A stretch of 64,000 nt of DNA from an uncultured Peptostreptococcaceae bacterium (GTDB lineage Bacteria; Bacillota; Clostridia; Peptostreptococcales; Peptostreptococcaceae), in NCBI GenBank assembly GCA_947072565.1, contig CAMTIM010000043.1, positions 279,236 to 343,235 of the forward strand. The letters are read 5' to 3'. Shown piece by piece: positions 1 to 8,976 of this stretch. The notes under the pieces are model-generated. The model was given only the letters and a program-made list of their open reading frames with translations. It did not search any database and had not been told where the DNA came from. The position numbers and the translations under genes are program-made. Within the stretch, counting starts at the first letter, position 1. The number at the start of each line of letters is the position of its first letter.

Positions 1-420
1 TTTAGATGGTGCCTTTGCTACTTTATTAGTTTTATCTCCGTTTTCTTTCATATATCTATACGATGTAAAAGTAAATCCTACGTTTTCTTTTATCATATAT
101 TTAATTTGAACTTCTAATTTTTGAGGTTCCCATAAGTCATCACTATCAATAAATGCAACAAATCTTCCTTTTGCATTTAATATACCAGTATTTCTAGAGA
201 CCGAGGCTCCAGAATTTTTTTCAAGCTTTATATATTTTATCCTGTCATCGACTTTTGCAAATTGTTTTATTATCTTAGCTGAATTGTCCTTAGAACAATC
301 ATCTACTAATAAAAGTTCCCAATTACTATAAGTTTGACACTTTATTGACTTTATTGTCTCTGATAAAAACTGTTCTGCATTGTATACAGGTGTTATTATC
401 GATACTAAAGGTTCATTCAT
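1..420 (-). CDS. Family 2 glycosyltransferase, TuaG-like (3' part outside window)
   Basis: The first 140 codons of a GT-A fold glycosyltransferase are present; the gene runs off the left edge. The translation begins MNEPLVSIITPVYN and shows the nucleotide-sugar motif VDDCSKDNS and the metal-binding SDD in FIDSDDLW. The start is the ATG at 420, behind a GGAG-type ribosome site. It resembles the enzyme at 1401-2150 closely (same VSIITP, VDDCS and DSDDxW blocks), so the two look like paralogues from duplication. It is the last visible gene of the left polysaccharide operon. Sugar and linkage specificity cannot be read from the sequence. Confidence 0.85.
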   Translation of the reverse strand, partial: MNEPLVSIITPVYNAEQFLSETIKSIKCQTYSNWELLLVDDCSKDNSAKIIKQFAKVDDRIKYIKLEKNSGASVSRNTGILNAKGRFVAFIDSDDLWEPQKLEVQIKYMIKENVGFTFTSYRYMKENGDKTNKVAKAPSK

Positions 421-474
421 AATTTACATTCTCCTTATATAGTAGCTATCAATTTGTACTATTAATAAGTTTGT

Positions 475-1380
475 TTATTTTACGTGTTTCTTTTGTTTTA
501 AATATTTGTAGTAACCTAGTGGGAAACATGCTATATATATAAACTTATCGCCTATTTTTTTTATTTCTTTGTAGTGATTACTTTGCGCTAATAATGAATA
601 TCTAGCTAAGTTTATATAATTTTTAATCCACATATATGGATATCTATCTATAGGATAAGTATTTTGATTAGTTAAATATAAATATTCTAATGCTCTTCCT
701 CTTAAAGAGCTTTTTTTGAATTTGTTCATAGTTAGCCCATCTTCTAGATATTCTACAACTCTTAATGGTTTATTAGTACATAGCATTTTATAATCTTTAG
801 ATATTTCATTCCAAACAACGCTCTCAGGTAAAAACTTTATTCCGTCTCTTTCTGGGAAAGGATACTTTCTTAAAATATCTGTAAGAAATACTAGTGTTTT
901 ATCACCCTTCATACCTAATTTATAATATAAATCTGAAAGATGATATGAACTTTTATCTTCTGGTATATTAGTTCCTACCACGTCCATATTTTTATAAACA
1001 CATAATCCCATAACTCCGCACAAACCGTTTTTGTCATGTGATTTTTCCCATGTTTCATTAACAATTTCTACAGCATCATTTACTAGTCCATCATCACTAT
1101 CTACTATAAAAAATAATTCTCCTAAAGCTTTCTCTACACCTAAATTTATAGCGGTATGCTTTCCACCGTTTTCTTTATATATATATCTTATATTTAATAA
1201 ATTTTCATTTTTAAATTTATCAACTAAAATTCTCGTATCATCCGTACTTCCATCATCTACTATTAACCATTCAAAATCTTTAAAAGTTTGTTCTTTTAAA
1301 TCACTGTATAAAGTTTCTAAAATATACGATCTATTATAGGTTGGTGTGAAAACAGTAAACTTATTCTCATACATATACAT
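475..1380 (-). CDS. Family 2 glycosyltransferase
   Basis: A 301-residue protein starting MYMYENKFTVFTPTYNRS. An N-terminal GT2 domain covers about residues 5-120, with the sugar-nucleotide motif IVDDGSTDDT and the metal-binding DSDD. The C-terminal half is basic and aromatic-rich, as in wall-polymer glycosyltransferases that act at the membrane face. A GGTGGAG ribosome site lies 5 nt before the ATG at 1380; a second in-frame ATG two codons later is possible. It sits in a tight series of same-strand glycosyltransferases, so it probably adds one sugar of the PS-II-like repeat unit. Donor and acceptor are unknown. Confidence 0.88.
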   Translation of the reverse strand: MYMYENKFTVFTPTYNRSYILETLYSDLKEQTFKDFEWLIVDDGSTDDTRILVDKFKNENLLNIRYIYKENGGKHTAINLGVEKALGELFFIVDSDDGLVNDAVEIVNETWEKSHDKNGLCGVMGLCVYKNMDVVGTNIPEDKSSYHLSDLYYKLGMKGDKTLVFLTDILRKYPFPERDGIKFLPESVVWNEISKDYKMLCTNKPLRVVEYLEDGLTMNKFKKSSLRGRALEYLYLTNQNTYPIDRYPYMWIKNYINLARYSLLAQSNHYKEIKKIGDKFIYIACFPLGYYKYLKQKKHVK

Positions 1381-1400
1381 TTAGACTCCACCCTTTCTTT

Positions 1401-2150
1401 TTAGCTTTTTTTAATTCCATTTATACTATAATTCACAAAATAGTATACAGACTTGTGTAACGGCATCTTTTCTATGTTTCTATATATATTCCATGTCCAC
1501 ATAGCAGCTTTTATTTTATTTCCACTAAGCGATGTACTCGATTTTCTATAAAGTGCCAAAACTTCATTTATGCCATATGCTATATTACCTTGTTTTAATA
1601 TAGAAAGCCATAGTACATAATCTTCATGCCTAACTCCACTCATTTTTATATCAAAATCTAATCTCGATTTATCAACTACTACAGTAAGACATCCTAATAC
1701 ATTACCTTTTAGTAAGGTAGCATAGTCAACTTTTCTAGGTACTTGTATTATTTTACCAAGACTTTCATTATTTTCATCCATAAGCTCATATGATGTAAAA
1801 GTAATTGCACAATTATTTTCTGTCATAAAGCCTATTTGTTTCTCCAATTTATTTTCATTCCAAATATCATCACTATCTAAAAATGCTATAAACTGCCCTT
1901 TGGCTTTATCTAGTGCTATATTTCTAGCACATGATACGCCTTTATTAGATTTAGCTCTTATATATTTTATTCTAGGATCATTTTCTACATAAGGCTTAAC
2001 TATATTGGGACTATTGTCAGTTGAACAATCATCAACTATTATCATTTCCCAATCTTTATAAGTTTGATTTATTACAGATTTTATAGTTGCCTCAATAAAT
2101 TTTTCAGAATTATACATAGGAGTAATTATAGATACTAAATTTTTTTTCAT
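1401..2150 (-). CDS. Family 2 glycosyltransferase, TuaG-like
   Basis: A 249-residue GT2 enzyme. Visible motifs are VSIITPMYN at the start, IVDDCSTDNS (about residues 38-47) and the metal-binding FLDSDDIW (about residues 90-97). It has the short C-terminal extension typical of TuaG-type wall-polymer transferases. It is a paralogue of the partial gene at 1-420 and lies 20 bp upstream of the gene at 475-1380 in the same operon. The family call is secure; the substrate is not. Confidence 0.88.
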   Translation of the reverse strand: MKKNLVSIITPMYNSEKFIEATIKSVINQTYKDWEMIIVDDCSTDNSPNIVKPYVENDPRIKYIRAKSNKGVSCARNIALDKAKGQFIAFLDSDDIWNENKLEKQIGFMTENNCAITFTSYELMDENNESLGKIIQVPRKVDYATLLKGNVLGCLTVVVDKSRLDFDIKMSGVRHEDYVLWLSILKQGNIAYGINEVLALYRKSSTSLSGNKIKAAMWTWNIYRNIEKMPLHKSVYYFVNYSINGIKKS

Positions 2151-2174
2151 ATTATCTTCCTCATCACTTATAAA

Positions 2175-3353
2175 TTATTTACTAATTTTACCCAGTATGC
2201 AGTTGTATATTCTCTCGCAATTCTTATCGTCATTATATCTGAAAAACTTATCTCTTTCATTTTTTTGATCTTCTTTTACTTCAAAATCATTTTCAATAAT
2301 TTCAATAAGTTTGTGTAAAGCTTCATTTTTATTGTATGCTAATGATCCAAACATACCATTATCTAAGTCTATATAAGAATCTATTTCTTCCTTATATTTG
2401 TCTATGTCAAATTGATAAAAAAGTATAGGTCTATTCATATATAAAAAGTCTATTGCAACACTAGAATAATCAGTTATATTAGCAGAAGACCTTCTAATTT
2501 CAGTTGCTAAAGTAACTCCCTTGTCTAAAAATATAATTTGATTTCCAGTTATATTTTGTTTTATGTCGTCTATAAATTCATGCATAAGATGATGTAGGTA
2601 AAATTTTATTTTAACATCTTTTTCTTTCAAGATTTTATTTAAATTTTCATCATTTAGAAACTCCATTATATTCTTGAAATAATCACTATCTGTGAAATTA
2701 CCACTATCAAACTTTATCCAGTCTCTCCATGTTGGAGTGTATAATATGTCTTTAGTTTGAGCTTTTTCGTTTGTTGGCAAATTATCGTATCTAGCATTTC
2801 CTACTATACATACACTTTCATTATCCATACCCCAATCATCTACCATAACATCTTTTTCAAATTCAGAACTTGCAGTAGCAATATTATAGCTTCTTATAAG
2901 TTCATCTATTTGCTTTTTAAAAGCACCATTCATCGGCTTTCTCTTTTTGAAACTTATAGTTCCATGATTTAAATATACCTTTACCACATTTTTGTGGAAA
3001 ATATTCAATAAAGGTACTATAAAGTTAAAAGGTGCAATGTCTGCTGATGGAGAGTGTGAAAATATTATTGCCTTTGAATTATAGTAATATAAATAGTTTT
3101 TTATACTACCTCTTTCTAGCTTTTCTCCTGGTATCTTATCAAACACCTTACTGTCTTTATTTACAACCCAGTACGTATCAACTTCTTTATGATTATCTAA
3201 CATATATTCATAAAAGAACTTTGAGTTATCATTGTATATGTCTCCTGCATGTCCACCTATAAGCCATATATTCTTATTTTTAAATTTTTGCTTATTAAAT
3301 GGATATATTAAAAATGCAATCATCATATTAATAAAAAATTTAATTTTGTCCAT
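2175..3353 (-). CDS. CDP-glycerol glycerophosphotransferase family protein (TagB/TagF-like)
   Basis: A 392-residue protein with features of the Glyphos_transf family, which transfers polyol phosphate from CDP-polyol to wall polymers. Blocks seen are IWLIGGHAGD near the N-terminus, YLNHGTISFKKRKP (the conserved HG), LYTPTWRDW and, near residue 290, ITDYSSVAIDFLYMNRPILFY, all typical of TagF-like enzymes. A hydrophobic segment at residues 5-20 suggests membrane association. Its place in a PS-II-like cluster fits addition of a phosphodiester-linked substituent or joining of phosphorylated repeat units. No CDP-glycerol synthesis gene is in the window, so the donor must come from elsewhere. Confidence 0.85.
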   Translation of the reverse strand: MDKIKFFINMMIAFLIYPFNKQKFKNKNIWLIGGHAGDIYNDNSKFFYEYMLDNHKEVDTYWVVNKDSKVFDKIPGEKLERGSIKNYLYYYNSKAIIFSHSPSADIAPFNFIVPLLNIFHKNVVKVYLNHGTISFKKRKPMNGAFKKQIDELIRSYNIATASSEFEKDVMVDDWGMDNESVCIVGNARYDNLPTNEKAQTKDILYTPTWRDWIKFDSGNFTDSDYFKNIMEFLNDENLNKILKEKDVKIKFYLHHLMHEFIDDIKQNITGNQIIFLDKGVTLATEIRRSSANITDYSSVAIDFLYMNRPILFYQFDIDKYKEEIDSYIDLDNGMFGSLAYNKNEALHKLIEIIENDFEVKEDQKNERDKFFRYNDDKNCERIYNCILGKISK

Positions 3354-3371
3354 AATGCACCTCCCTCAGCG

Positions 3372-4208
3372 CTACTTGTACTCTTTAAATCCATTAATTC
3401 TACCTTTTATAGTAGCACTATGGTAATCTTTACTTGAACTTAATACTAATCCACCTACATTTCTTATTAGCTTAGATGTCATTATCTTTAAGAATTTGTA
3501 GTCTTTTCTATATACTATTTGTTTTTTACAAAGAGCCCCAAATCCTCTACCGTAATTAAAGTCCCTTTGGTATTTTTCTTTTGATTTAGAGTGTTTTTTT
3601 GCTGGATGGTAAATTATATTTTCGCCAAAATATCTACCTCTATATCCCTTGCTAAGTAAATCTAATATATAATCTATTTCTTCTCCAGAGCCAAATGGCC
3701 CACCTACTCCTAGCTTTTCATCAAATAATGTGTACTCTTCTTTTTTGAAGTTTATAAAGAAAGTTATTGATGTAATAGTATCTAGCACATTTATACTATT
3801 AATTTCGCAAATTCCATCATGCATCTTTTTAAATGCATCTACTTTATTAGCATCCATAGTCTTGCAACTATATATTCTGTAATCTGCATTTTCTTCAAAG
3901 AACTTTATAACCTTTTCTAAAGTATCATCTTCGTATACACAATCGTCATCAGGAAATGCTACTATTTGGCCCTTAGCCATTTTTATTCCGATATTTCTAT
4001 TATAGCTTAATCCTATTTTGTCACTTTTTAAATACTTTACAACTATCTCATCCTTGTATTTACTTACAATTTCTTCTACCTTATTATTATCATTTTGATC
4101 TATAACTATCAATTCAAAGTTTTTGTAAGTCTGTCTTTGTAAACTTTGCATCAATAAATCTATATCATCGTATCTATTTAAGGTTGGCATTACTAATGAT
4201 ACTAACAT
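3372..4208 (-). CDS. Family 2 glycosyltransferase
   Basis: A 278-residue GT2 enzyme: MLVSLVMPTLNRYDDI at the N-terminus, the motif IVIDQNDNNK where DDGS is usual, and the metal-binding FPDDDCVY near residue 93. The VIDQN variant occurs in a GT2 subgroup of capsule and wall-polymer enzymes. The start at 4208 is supported by TAGGAG 8-9 nt upstream. It lies between a TagF-like gene and a Wzy-like polymerase in the same operon. Confidence 0.85.
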   Translation of the reverse strand: MLVSLVMPTLNRYDDIDLLMQSLQRQTYKNFELIVIDQNDNNKVEEIVSKYKDEIVVKYLKSDKIGLSYNRNIGIKMAKGQIVAFPDDDCVYEDDTLEKVIKFFEENADYRIYSCKTMDANKVDAFKKMHDGICEINSINVLDTITSITFFINFKKEEYTLFDEKLGVGGPFGSGEEIDYILDLLSKGYRGRYFGENIIYHPAKKHSKSKEKYQRDFNYGRGFGALCKKQIVYRKDYKFLKIMTSKLIRNVGGLVLSSSKDYHSATIKGRINGFKEYK

Positions 4209-4220
4209 TTATATACGCTC

Positions 4221-5396
4221 CTAAGTTCTATTTTTTCTAAAATTATTTTTATTAAACAAATCACCTATAGAAAAATCTTTAGGATTATTATTCATAATAT
4301 GCTTTATTAAAAGTATAATAGTAAAGTTATATCCAGCTTCTAATAATGTATTTTCCGCTAAACCATAAATTAAAAACATGAATACTATTATAATATATTT
4401 CTTTTCATTTTTATTTATAAATATATCTAATCCCCTGTATAGCAAGTACATAAAGAATATTAAAGAAGCTATTCCTAGCATCGCTACTATATATACATAT
4501 GAACTATCTAAAGGATGGTTGGACTTTAATATATCACTATAGCTATTTCCAAACAAAGTAAATATATTTCCTTCTTTAACTAGATACGTGTTCCAGTGTA
4601 TAGGCCTAGATGCCAAAGCCTTAGAAAGCAATTTAACATTTGAAAATACAGTCCCTACTGCAACTGATCCTATTAAAAATACTATTGGTAAAAATTTTAT
4701 ACTTTTAGCTATCTTAGGATGACGCTTAAAGTCTAGCAATTTAACTGCATCTACAAATACAAGTGCTCCTAAAATAGTTATAAAACCTGTTCTACTCATA
4801 GTTTTATAGTATATAAAATAAGTAATTGCAAATAATAGTATCCTATCAACCATATTATACTTATCATATCTTAGGTATATGTATCCAGCAAATATTGGTA
4901 ACAAAAATAAAAATACTGAATTTGGATTAACAAAGCCAAAAGTTTCTCTAACTATATAATCACCTCTTGTAAATCTATAGTGTATTTGTGGTACTTGGGC
5001 TATATCATTCATCAAGTTCCCCATCAACATACATCCTACTGTAAAGCATAAAGTCATTATTATATAGGTTTTTACTACGTACTTATCTTCAATATATCTT
5101 ATACTTATCGCCAATAAGCTTAATACTAATATAGAACCTTCTTTAGTAAACACATACAAAACACATGATGTTATAAATATCGCTATTTCTGTTAAATTAT
5201 GTTTTTTTAAGAAAACAAATTGTAAAAACAATAATCCTATTGAACCATAAAATAAAAGTGAAGTAACATGGTCTATAGGTATATCCGTTCTCAATATAGA
5301 TATCATGTACTTTCTAAGTAATATCATAAACAAAGTTATAACGAATAATGACTTACTTAGTATTGAACCCTTTTCATCTTTGTTTAAACTATTCAT
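4221..5396 (-). CDS. Wzy-like polysaccharide polymerase / O-antigen ligase family membrane protein
   Basis: A 391-residue integral membrane protein with about ten hydrophobic segments and a larger outward loop around residues 120-160, where RFTRGDYIVRETFGFVNPN resembles the loop of Wzy_C polymerases. In Wzx/Wzy pathways this protein polymerises lipid-linked repeat units on the outer membrane face. The genes around it (flippase, priming transferase and glycosyltransferases) are the expected partners. Family members are poorly conserved, so the call rests on topology and context. Confidence 0.75.
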   Translation of the reverse strand: MNSLNKDEKGSILSKSLFVITLFMILLRKYMISILRTDIPIDHVTSLLFYGSIGLLFLQFVFLKKHNLTEIAIFITSCVLYVFTKEGSILVLSLLAISIRYIEDKYVVKTYIIMTLCFTVGCMLMGNLMNDIAQVPQIHYRFTRGDYIVRETFGFVNPNSVFLFLLPIFAGYIYLRYDKYNMVDRILLFAITYFIYYKTMSRTGFITILGALVFVDAVKLLDFKRHPKIAKSIKFLPIVFLIGSVAVGTVFSNVKLLSKALASRPIHWNTYLVKEGNIFTLFGNSYSDILKSNHPLDSSYVYIVAMLGIASLIFFMYLLYRGLDIFINKNEKKYIIIVFMFLIYGLAENTLLEAGYNFTIILLIKHIMNNNPKDFSIGDLFNKNNFRKNRT

Positions 5397-5397
5397 A

Positions 5398-6132
5398 TTA
5401 CTTTCTCCCTTTTAACTTTAGCAGAGTGTTACTTGCAAATATTTTAGAACACTTAAATGCCTTATCTGTACCACTTAGATGTTTGCTCTCTAAGAAATAA
5501 TCTCTTTTCTTAGCCCAGCTTTTTCCCCACCAATGTATTCCGTAAGTATCTTCTTTTACACATTCATCATAAAAATCTTCTTTATAACTAAATGGGTAAA
5601 AATATCTTTCATCATAAAGTGCTATATTATCACTGTAATGATTTCTATCTATCTTTTTATATTTAGTTTCTATAATATGAGTTATAACTTTTGGTATTGT
5701 GAAAAAATCACAACGTAAAACTTCACTTTCATAAAAATCTAGTAAATCCTTAAGTAATTTATGACCTTTAATAGAACCTATTATAGCCCCATTTACATAT
5801 TTTTCACATTCATATCCCATAAAAACTTCACTCTTATCCAATAGTGGTGTTATGTCCTTTAGGATTTGCATATCAGTATCCATGTAAACTCCACCATGTT
5901 CATATAAAGACTTTAGTCTTATATAATCAGATATATAAGCCCATAGTTTTTTCTTGTAACATTCTTCTAAGAATTTTTTACCTTTTATTACTTTTTCTAT
6001 ATCAACGTTTTTTTCATTCCACTCTATTATTTCATAATCTGGAAGTTTTTCTTTCCAAGAATTGATACATATATTTTCTACAGTGCCTTTTGCACCACCA
6101 ATCCAAACATAGTGTATTTTTTTAGGTATCAA
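5398..6132 (-). CDS. Family 32 glycosyltransferase (DXD sugar-binding)
   Basis: A 244-residue enzyme of the GT32/Och1-like group. IPKKIHYVWIGG at the N-terminus and the catalytic DXD in GGVYMDTDMQ (about residue 80) are diagnostic. Translation starts at a TTG at 6132, chosen because a perfect AAGGAGGG lies 7 nt upstream and the conserved IPKKIHYVW follows at once. Such enzymes usually transfer hexoses in capsule pathways. Its stop is adjacent to the start of the polymerase gene, which suggests translational coupling. Confidence 0.87.
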   Translation of the reverse strand: MIPKKIHYVWIGGAKGTVENICINSWKEKLPDYEIIEWNEKNVDIEKVIKGKKFLEECYKKKLWAYISDYIRLKSLYEHGGVYMDTDMQILKDITPLLDKSEVFMGYECEKYVNGAIIGSIKGHKLLKDLLDFYESEVLRCDFFTIPKVITHIIETKYKKIDRNHYSDNIALYDERYFYPFSYKEDFYDECVKEDTYGIHWWGKSWAKKRDYFLESKHLSGTDKAFKCSKIFASNTLLKLKGRK

Positions 6133-6149
6133 TAAAATCCCTCCTTAAT

Positions 6150-7223
6150 TTAGATATATTCTTTTATATCTCTTTCTTTTAATACATCTACTATCTTTTT
6201 AACATCTTGAGCTTTATCTTTTCTACAAACCATCACAGCATCATTGGTTGACACTACGATTAAGTCTTTAACTCCAATAGTAGTTATTAACTTATCATCA
6301 GAGTATATTATAGAATTATTAGTATCTATTGTTATGTTTTCGCCTCTTTTTATATTGCCCTCTTCATCTGTTGGATATATAGCTCCTAGTGAATCCCAAG
6401 AGCCAACATCATTCCATCCAAAATCTCCAGGAACAACTAATACATCATTACTTCTTTCCATAACTCCATAATCTATAGATATAGAAGGTATAGTTGGATA
6501 TATGTTATTTATAGATTCTTGTTCTCTATCAGTTCCCATATCCTCTGCTATTAAAGCTAATTTTTCATAAACTTTCGGTAAATATCTTTTGAAGTCTTCT
6601 AATATTTTAGAAACCTTCCATACAAACATACCACTATTCCATACATATTTCTTAGAATCAACATATCCCTTTGCTACTTCGTAGCTAGGCTTTTCAACAA
6701 ACTCTAAAACTTCATGTGCATTTTCTACTAAAGTGCTGTCTTTGTCAAAATTTATGTACCCATATCCAGTAGAAGGGAAAGTAGGTGTTATTCCTATTGT
6801 TACCAATTTGTCATTATCTCTAGCAACAGATATAGCTTTATTTAATACATTTCTAAAGCCTTCTTCATCTTTTATATAGTGGTCAGCAGGATAAACACAC
6901 ATTATGCCATCCCCGTATTTTTTCATTATATTAAAAGCAGCAAATCCTACTGCAGCAGCTGTATTTCTAGCACATGGTTCAGGTAATATATTATCAAATA
7001 TACACTTATCTTTTACTATGTCCTTAAGTGCATCAACTTGCTTTTCATTAGTAACTATAAATAAATCTTCTTTGCAAGATAATTCATCTATTCTATTTAT
7101 AGTTTCATTTATTAAAGCATCTTGACCACTTAAATTTATCAGTTGCTTAGGAACTTCTTGTCTACTTAAAGGCCAGAATCTTGTTCCTCCGCCTCCTGCC
7201 ATTATAACATTATATACTTTCAT
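6150..7223 (-). CDS. manC: Mannose-1-phosphate guanylyltransferase
   Basis: A 357-residue enzyme that makes GDP-mannose from mannose-1-phosphate and GTP. The pyrophosphorylase signature AGGGGTRFWPLSR is at residues 9-21, followed by PEPCARNTAAAVGF, VEKPSYEVA and WNSGMFVWK. It is the single-domain form without a C-terminal phosphomannose isomerase domain. AAGGAG precedes the ATG. It sits beside a phosphohexomutase and a MurJ-type flippase in the order known from the C. difficile PS-II locus, so GDP-mannose is probably a precursor of this polymer. Confidence 0.93.
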   Translation of the reverse strand: MKVYNVIMAGGGGTRFWPLSRQEVPKQLINLSGQDALINETINRIDELSCKEDLFIVTNEKQVDALKDIVKDKCIFDNILPEPCARNTAAAVGFAAFNIMKKYGDGIMCVYPADHYIKDEEGFRNVLNKAISVARDNDKLVTIGITPTFPSTGYGYINFDKDSTLVENAHEVLEFVEKPSYEVAKGYVDSKKYVWNSGMFVWKVSKILEDFKRYLPKVYEKLALIAEDMGTDREQESINNIYPTIPSISIDYGVMERSNDVLVVPGDFGWNDVGSWDSLGAIYPTDEEGNIKRGENITIDTNNSIIYSDDKLITTIGVKDLIVVSTNDAVMVCRKDKAQDVKKIVDVLKERDIKEYI

Positions 7224-7244
7224 AGTATTTATTCTCCTTAAGGT

Positions 7245-8957
7245 TTATATAGAATTAACTTTATTTGTCATAGAAGACATTAATTTAGATAATTTAGATT
7301 CTGTTTCTTCTTCATTATCAGAATTTACACCAAAGTAAAACTTAATCTTAGGCTCCGTACCAGATGGTCTAACAGCTATCCACGATCCATCTTCTAATAT
7401 AAACTTAAGTACATCAGACTTAGGTAAGTCATTAACACAATTATTATAATCAAGTACTTTTAAAACTTTTATATCACTTATACTTTCTATATTAGTGTTT
7501 CTAAAATAATTCATAATTTCTTTTATTTTTTCTATTCCTTCTATACCTTTTAACGTTATAGATTTTAAATCTTCTTTGTAATATCCAAACTTATTGTAAG
7601 TATCAACTAATCCTTCATATAAACTTAGATTTTTAGACATATAGTAAGCTGCCATTTCACATATCAATAAAGCTGCTACAACTCCGTCTTTATCTCTAGC
7701 ATGAGTTCCTACTAAATATCCGTAGCTTTCCTCATAACCCATTATGAAACTTTTAGATTCTTCACTTTTATCATTTTCAAACTCATTTATTTTTTCGCCT
7801 ATAAACTTAAATCCAGTTAAAGTATCTAAACAATCAACACCATAGTGTTTTGCAATTTTTCCTCCAAGTTCTGAAGTAACTATAGTTTTTACTATTGCAG
7901 GATTTTTAGGCAATTTATTTTTCTCAACTAAACTTTCTATTACATATCTAACAAGTAGTGATCCTACTTGGTTACCATTTAAGACAATGTACTCTCCATT
8001 TGCATTTTTAACAACAACACCAACTCTATCACAATCAGGGTCAGTACCTATTATTAAATCAGCTCCACCTTGTTTTGCCATCTCTATTGCTATATTAAAT
8101 ACAGACTTTTCTTCTGGATTTGGATATTGTACAGTTGAAAAATTACAATCTGGCATTTCTTGCTCTTTAACAACTTCTACATTTTTAAATCCAGCTTCTT
8201 TTAATACTTCTCTTACTGGTATATTCCCAGTACCATGAATTGGTGTAAATATAACTTTTAAATCTTTTCCGTACTCATCTATTATATCTTGTCTTAATAT
8301 TTGAGATTTAACGGCTTCTTTAAAAGCTATATCAACTTTAGAATCTAAATTCACTATAAGATTATTTTTTACAGCTTCATCAAAATCTATAGTTTTTATA
8401 GTGCTATAATCATCTATTTTATTAACTTCATCTATTATAGAATTAGCCATATCTATACATACTTGTCCACCATCTGGACCATATACTTTATAGCCATTGT
8501 ATTCCTTTGGATTATGGCTAGCAGTTATAACAATCCCCATAGCACAATTTAAATATCTAAGTGCAAAAGAAAGTATAGGCGTTGTTCTTAAATCATCAAA
8601 TATATATGCTTTAATACCATACGCTGCTAAAGTTTTTGAAACTTCTATACAAAATTCTCTAGACATATATCTACTGTCATGAGCTATTACAACACCTTTG
8701 TCACTACCATTTTGACCCATATTATTTATTATATAATTTGCTACACCTAAAGTAGCACGTCTAACAGTATATATATTTATTCTGTTAGTCCCAGCCCCAA
8801 TGATACCTCTTAGCCCACCAGTACCAAACTCTAAATTTTTATAAAATCTTTCTTGAATCTCTTTATCATCATTTTTTATCCCTAATAATTCTGCTTTTGT
8901 ATCTTCATCAAAATAAGGAGAGTTTAACCACGCCTCATATGCTGCTTTATAACTCAT
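7245..8957 (-). CDS. Phosphoglucomutase/phosphomannomutase family protein
   Basis: A 570-residue alpha-D-phosphohexomutase interconverting hexose 6- and 1-phosphates. The phosphoserine loop TASHNP has its Ser at about residue 147, the metal site DPDCD is at about 306-310, the sugar loop GYEESYG at about 413, and the phosphate-binding RPSGTEPKIKFY near 535. Its size matches PgcA/pgm2-type enzymes. It lies directly upstream of manC and presumably feeds it with mannose-1-phosphate, or supplies glucose-1-phosphate to galU. The choice of hexose is an inference. Confidence 0.92.
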   Translation of the reverse strand: MSYKAAYEAWLNSPYFDEDTKAELLGIKNDDKEIQERFYKNLEFGTGGLRGIIGAGTNRINIYTVRRATLGVANYIINNMGQNGSDKGVVIAHDSRYMSREFCIEVSKTLAAYGIKAYIFDDLRTTPILSFALRYLNCAMGIVITASHNPKEYNGYKVYGPDGGQVCIDMANSIIDEVNKIDDYSTIKTIDFDEAVKNNLIVNLDSKVDIAFKEAVKSQILRQDIIDEYGKDLKVIFTPIHGTGNIPVREVLKEAGFKNVEVVKEQEMPDCNFSTVQYPNPEEKSVFNIAIEMAKQGGADLIIGTDPDCDRVGVVVKNANGEYIVLNGNQVGSLLVRYVIESLVEKNKLPKNPAIVKTIVTSELGGKIAKHYGVDCLDTLTGFKFIGEKINEFENDKSEESKSFIMGYEESYGYLVGTHARDKDGVVAALLICEMAAYYMSKNLSLYEGLVDTYNKFGYYKEDLKSITLKGIEGIEKIKEIMNYFRNTNIESISDIKVLKVLDYNNCVNDLPKSDVLKFILEDGSWIAVRPSGTEPKIKFYFGVNSDNEEETESKLSKLMSSMTNKVNSI

Positions 8958-8976
8958 AGTCTCTTCCTTTCTTTTA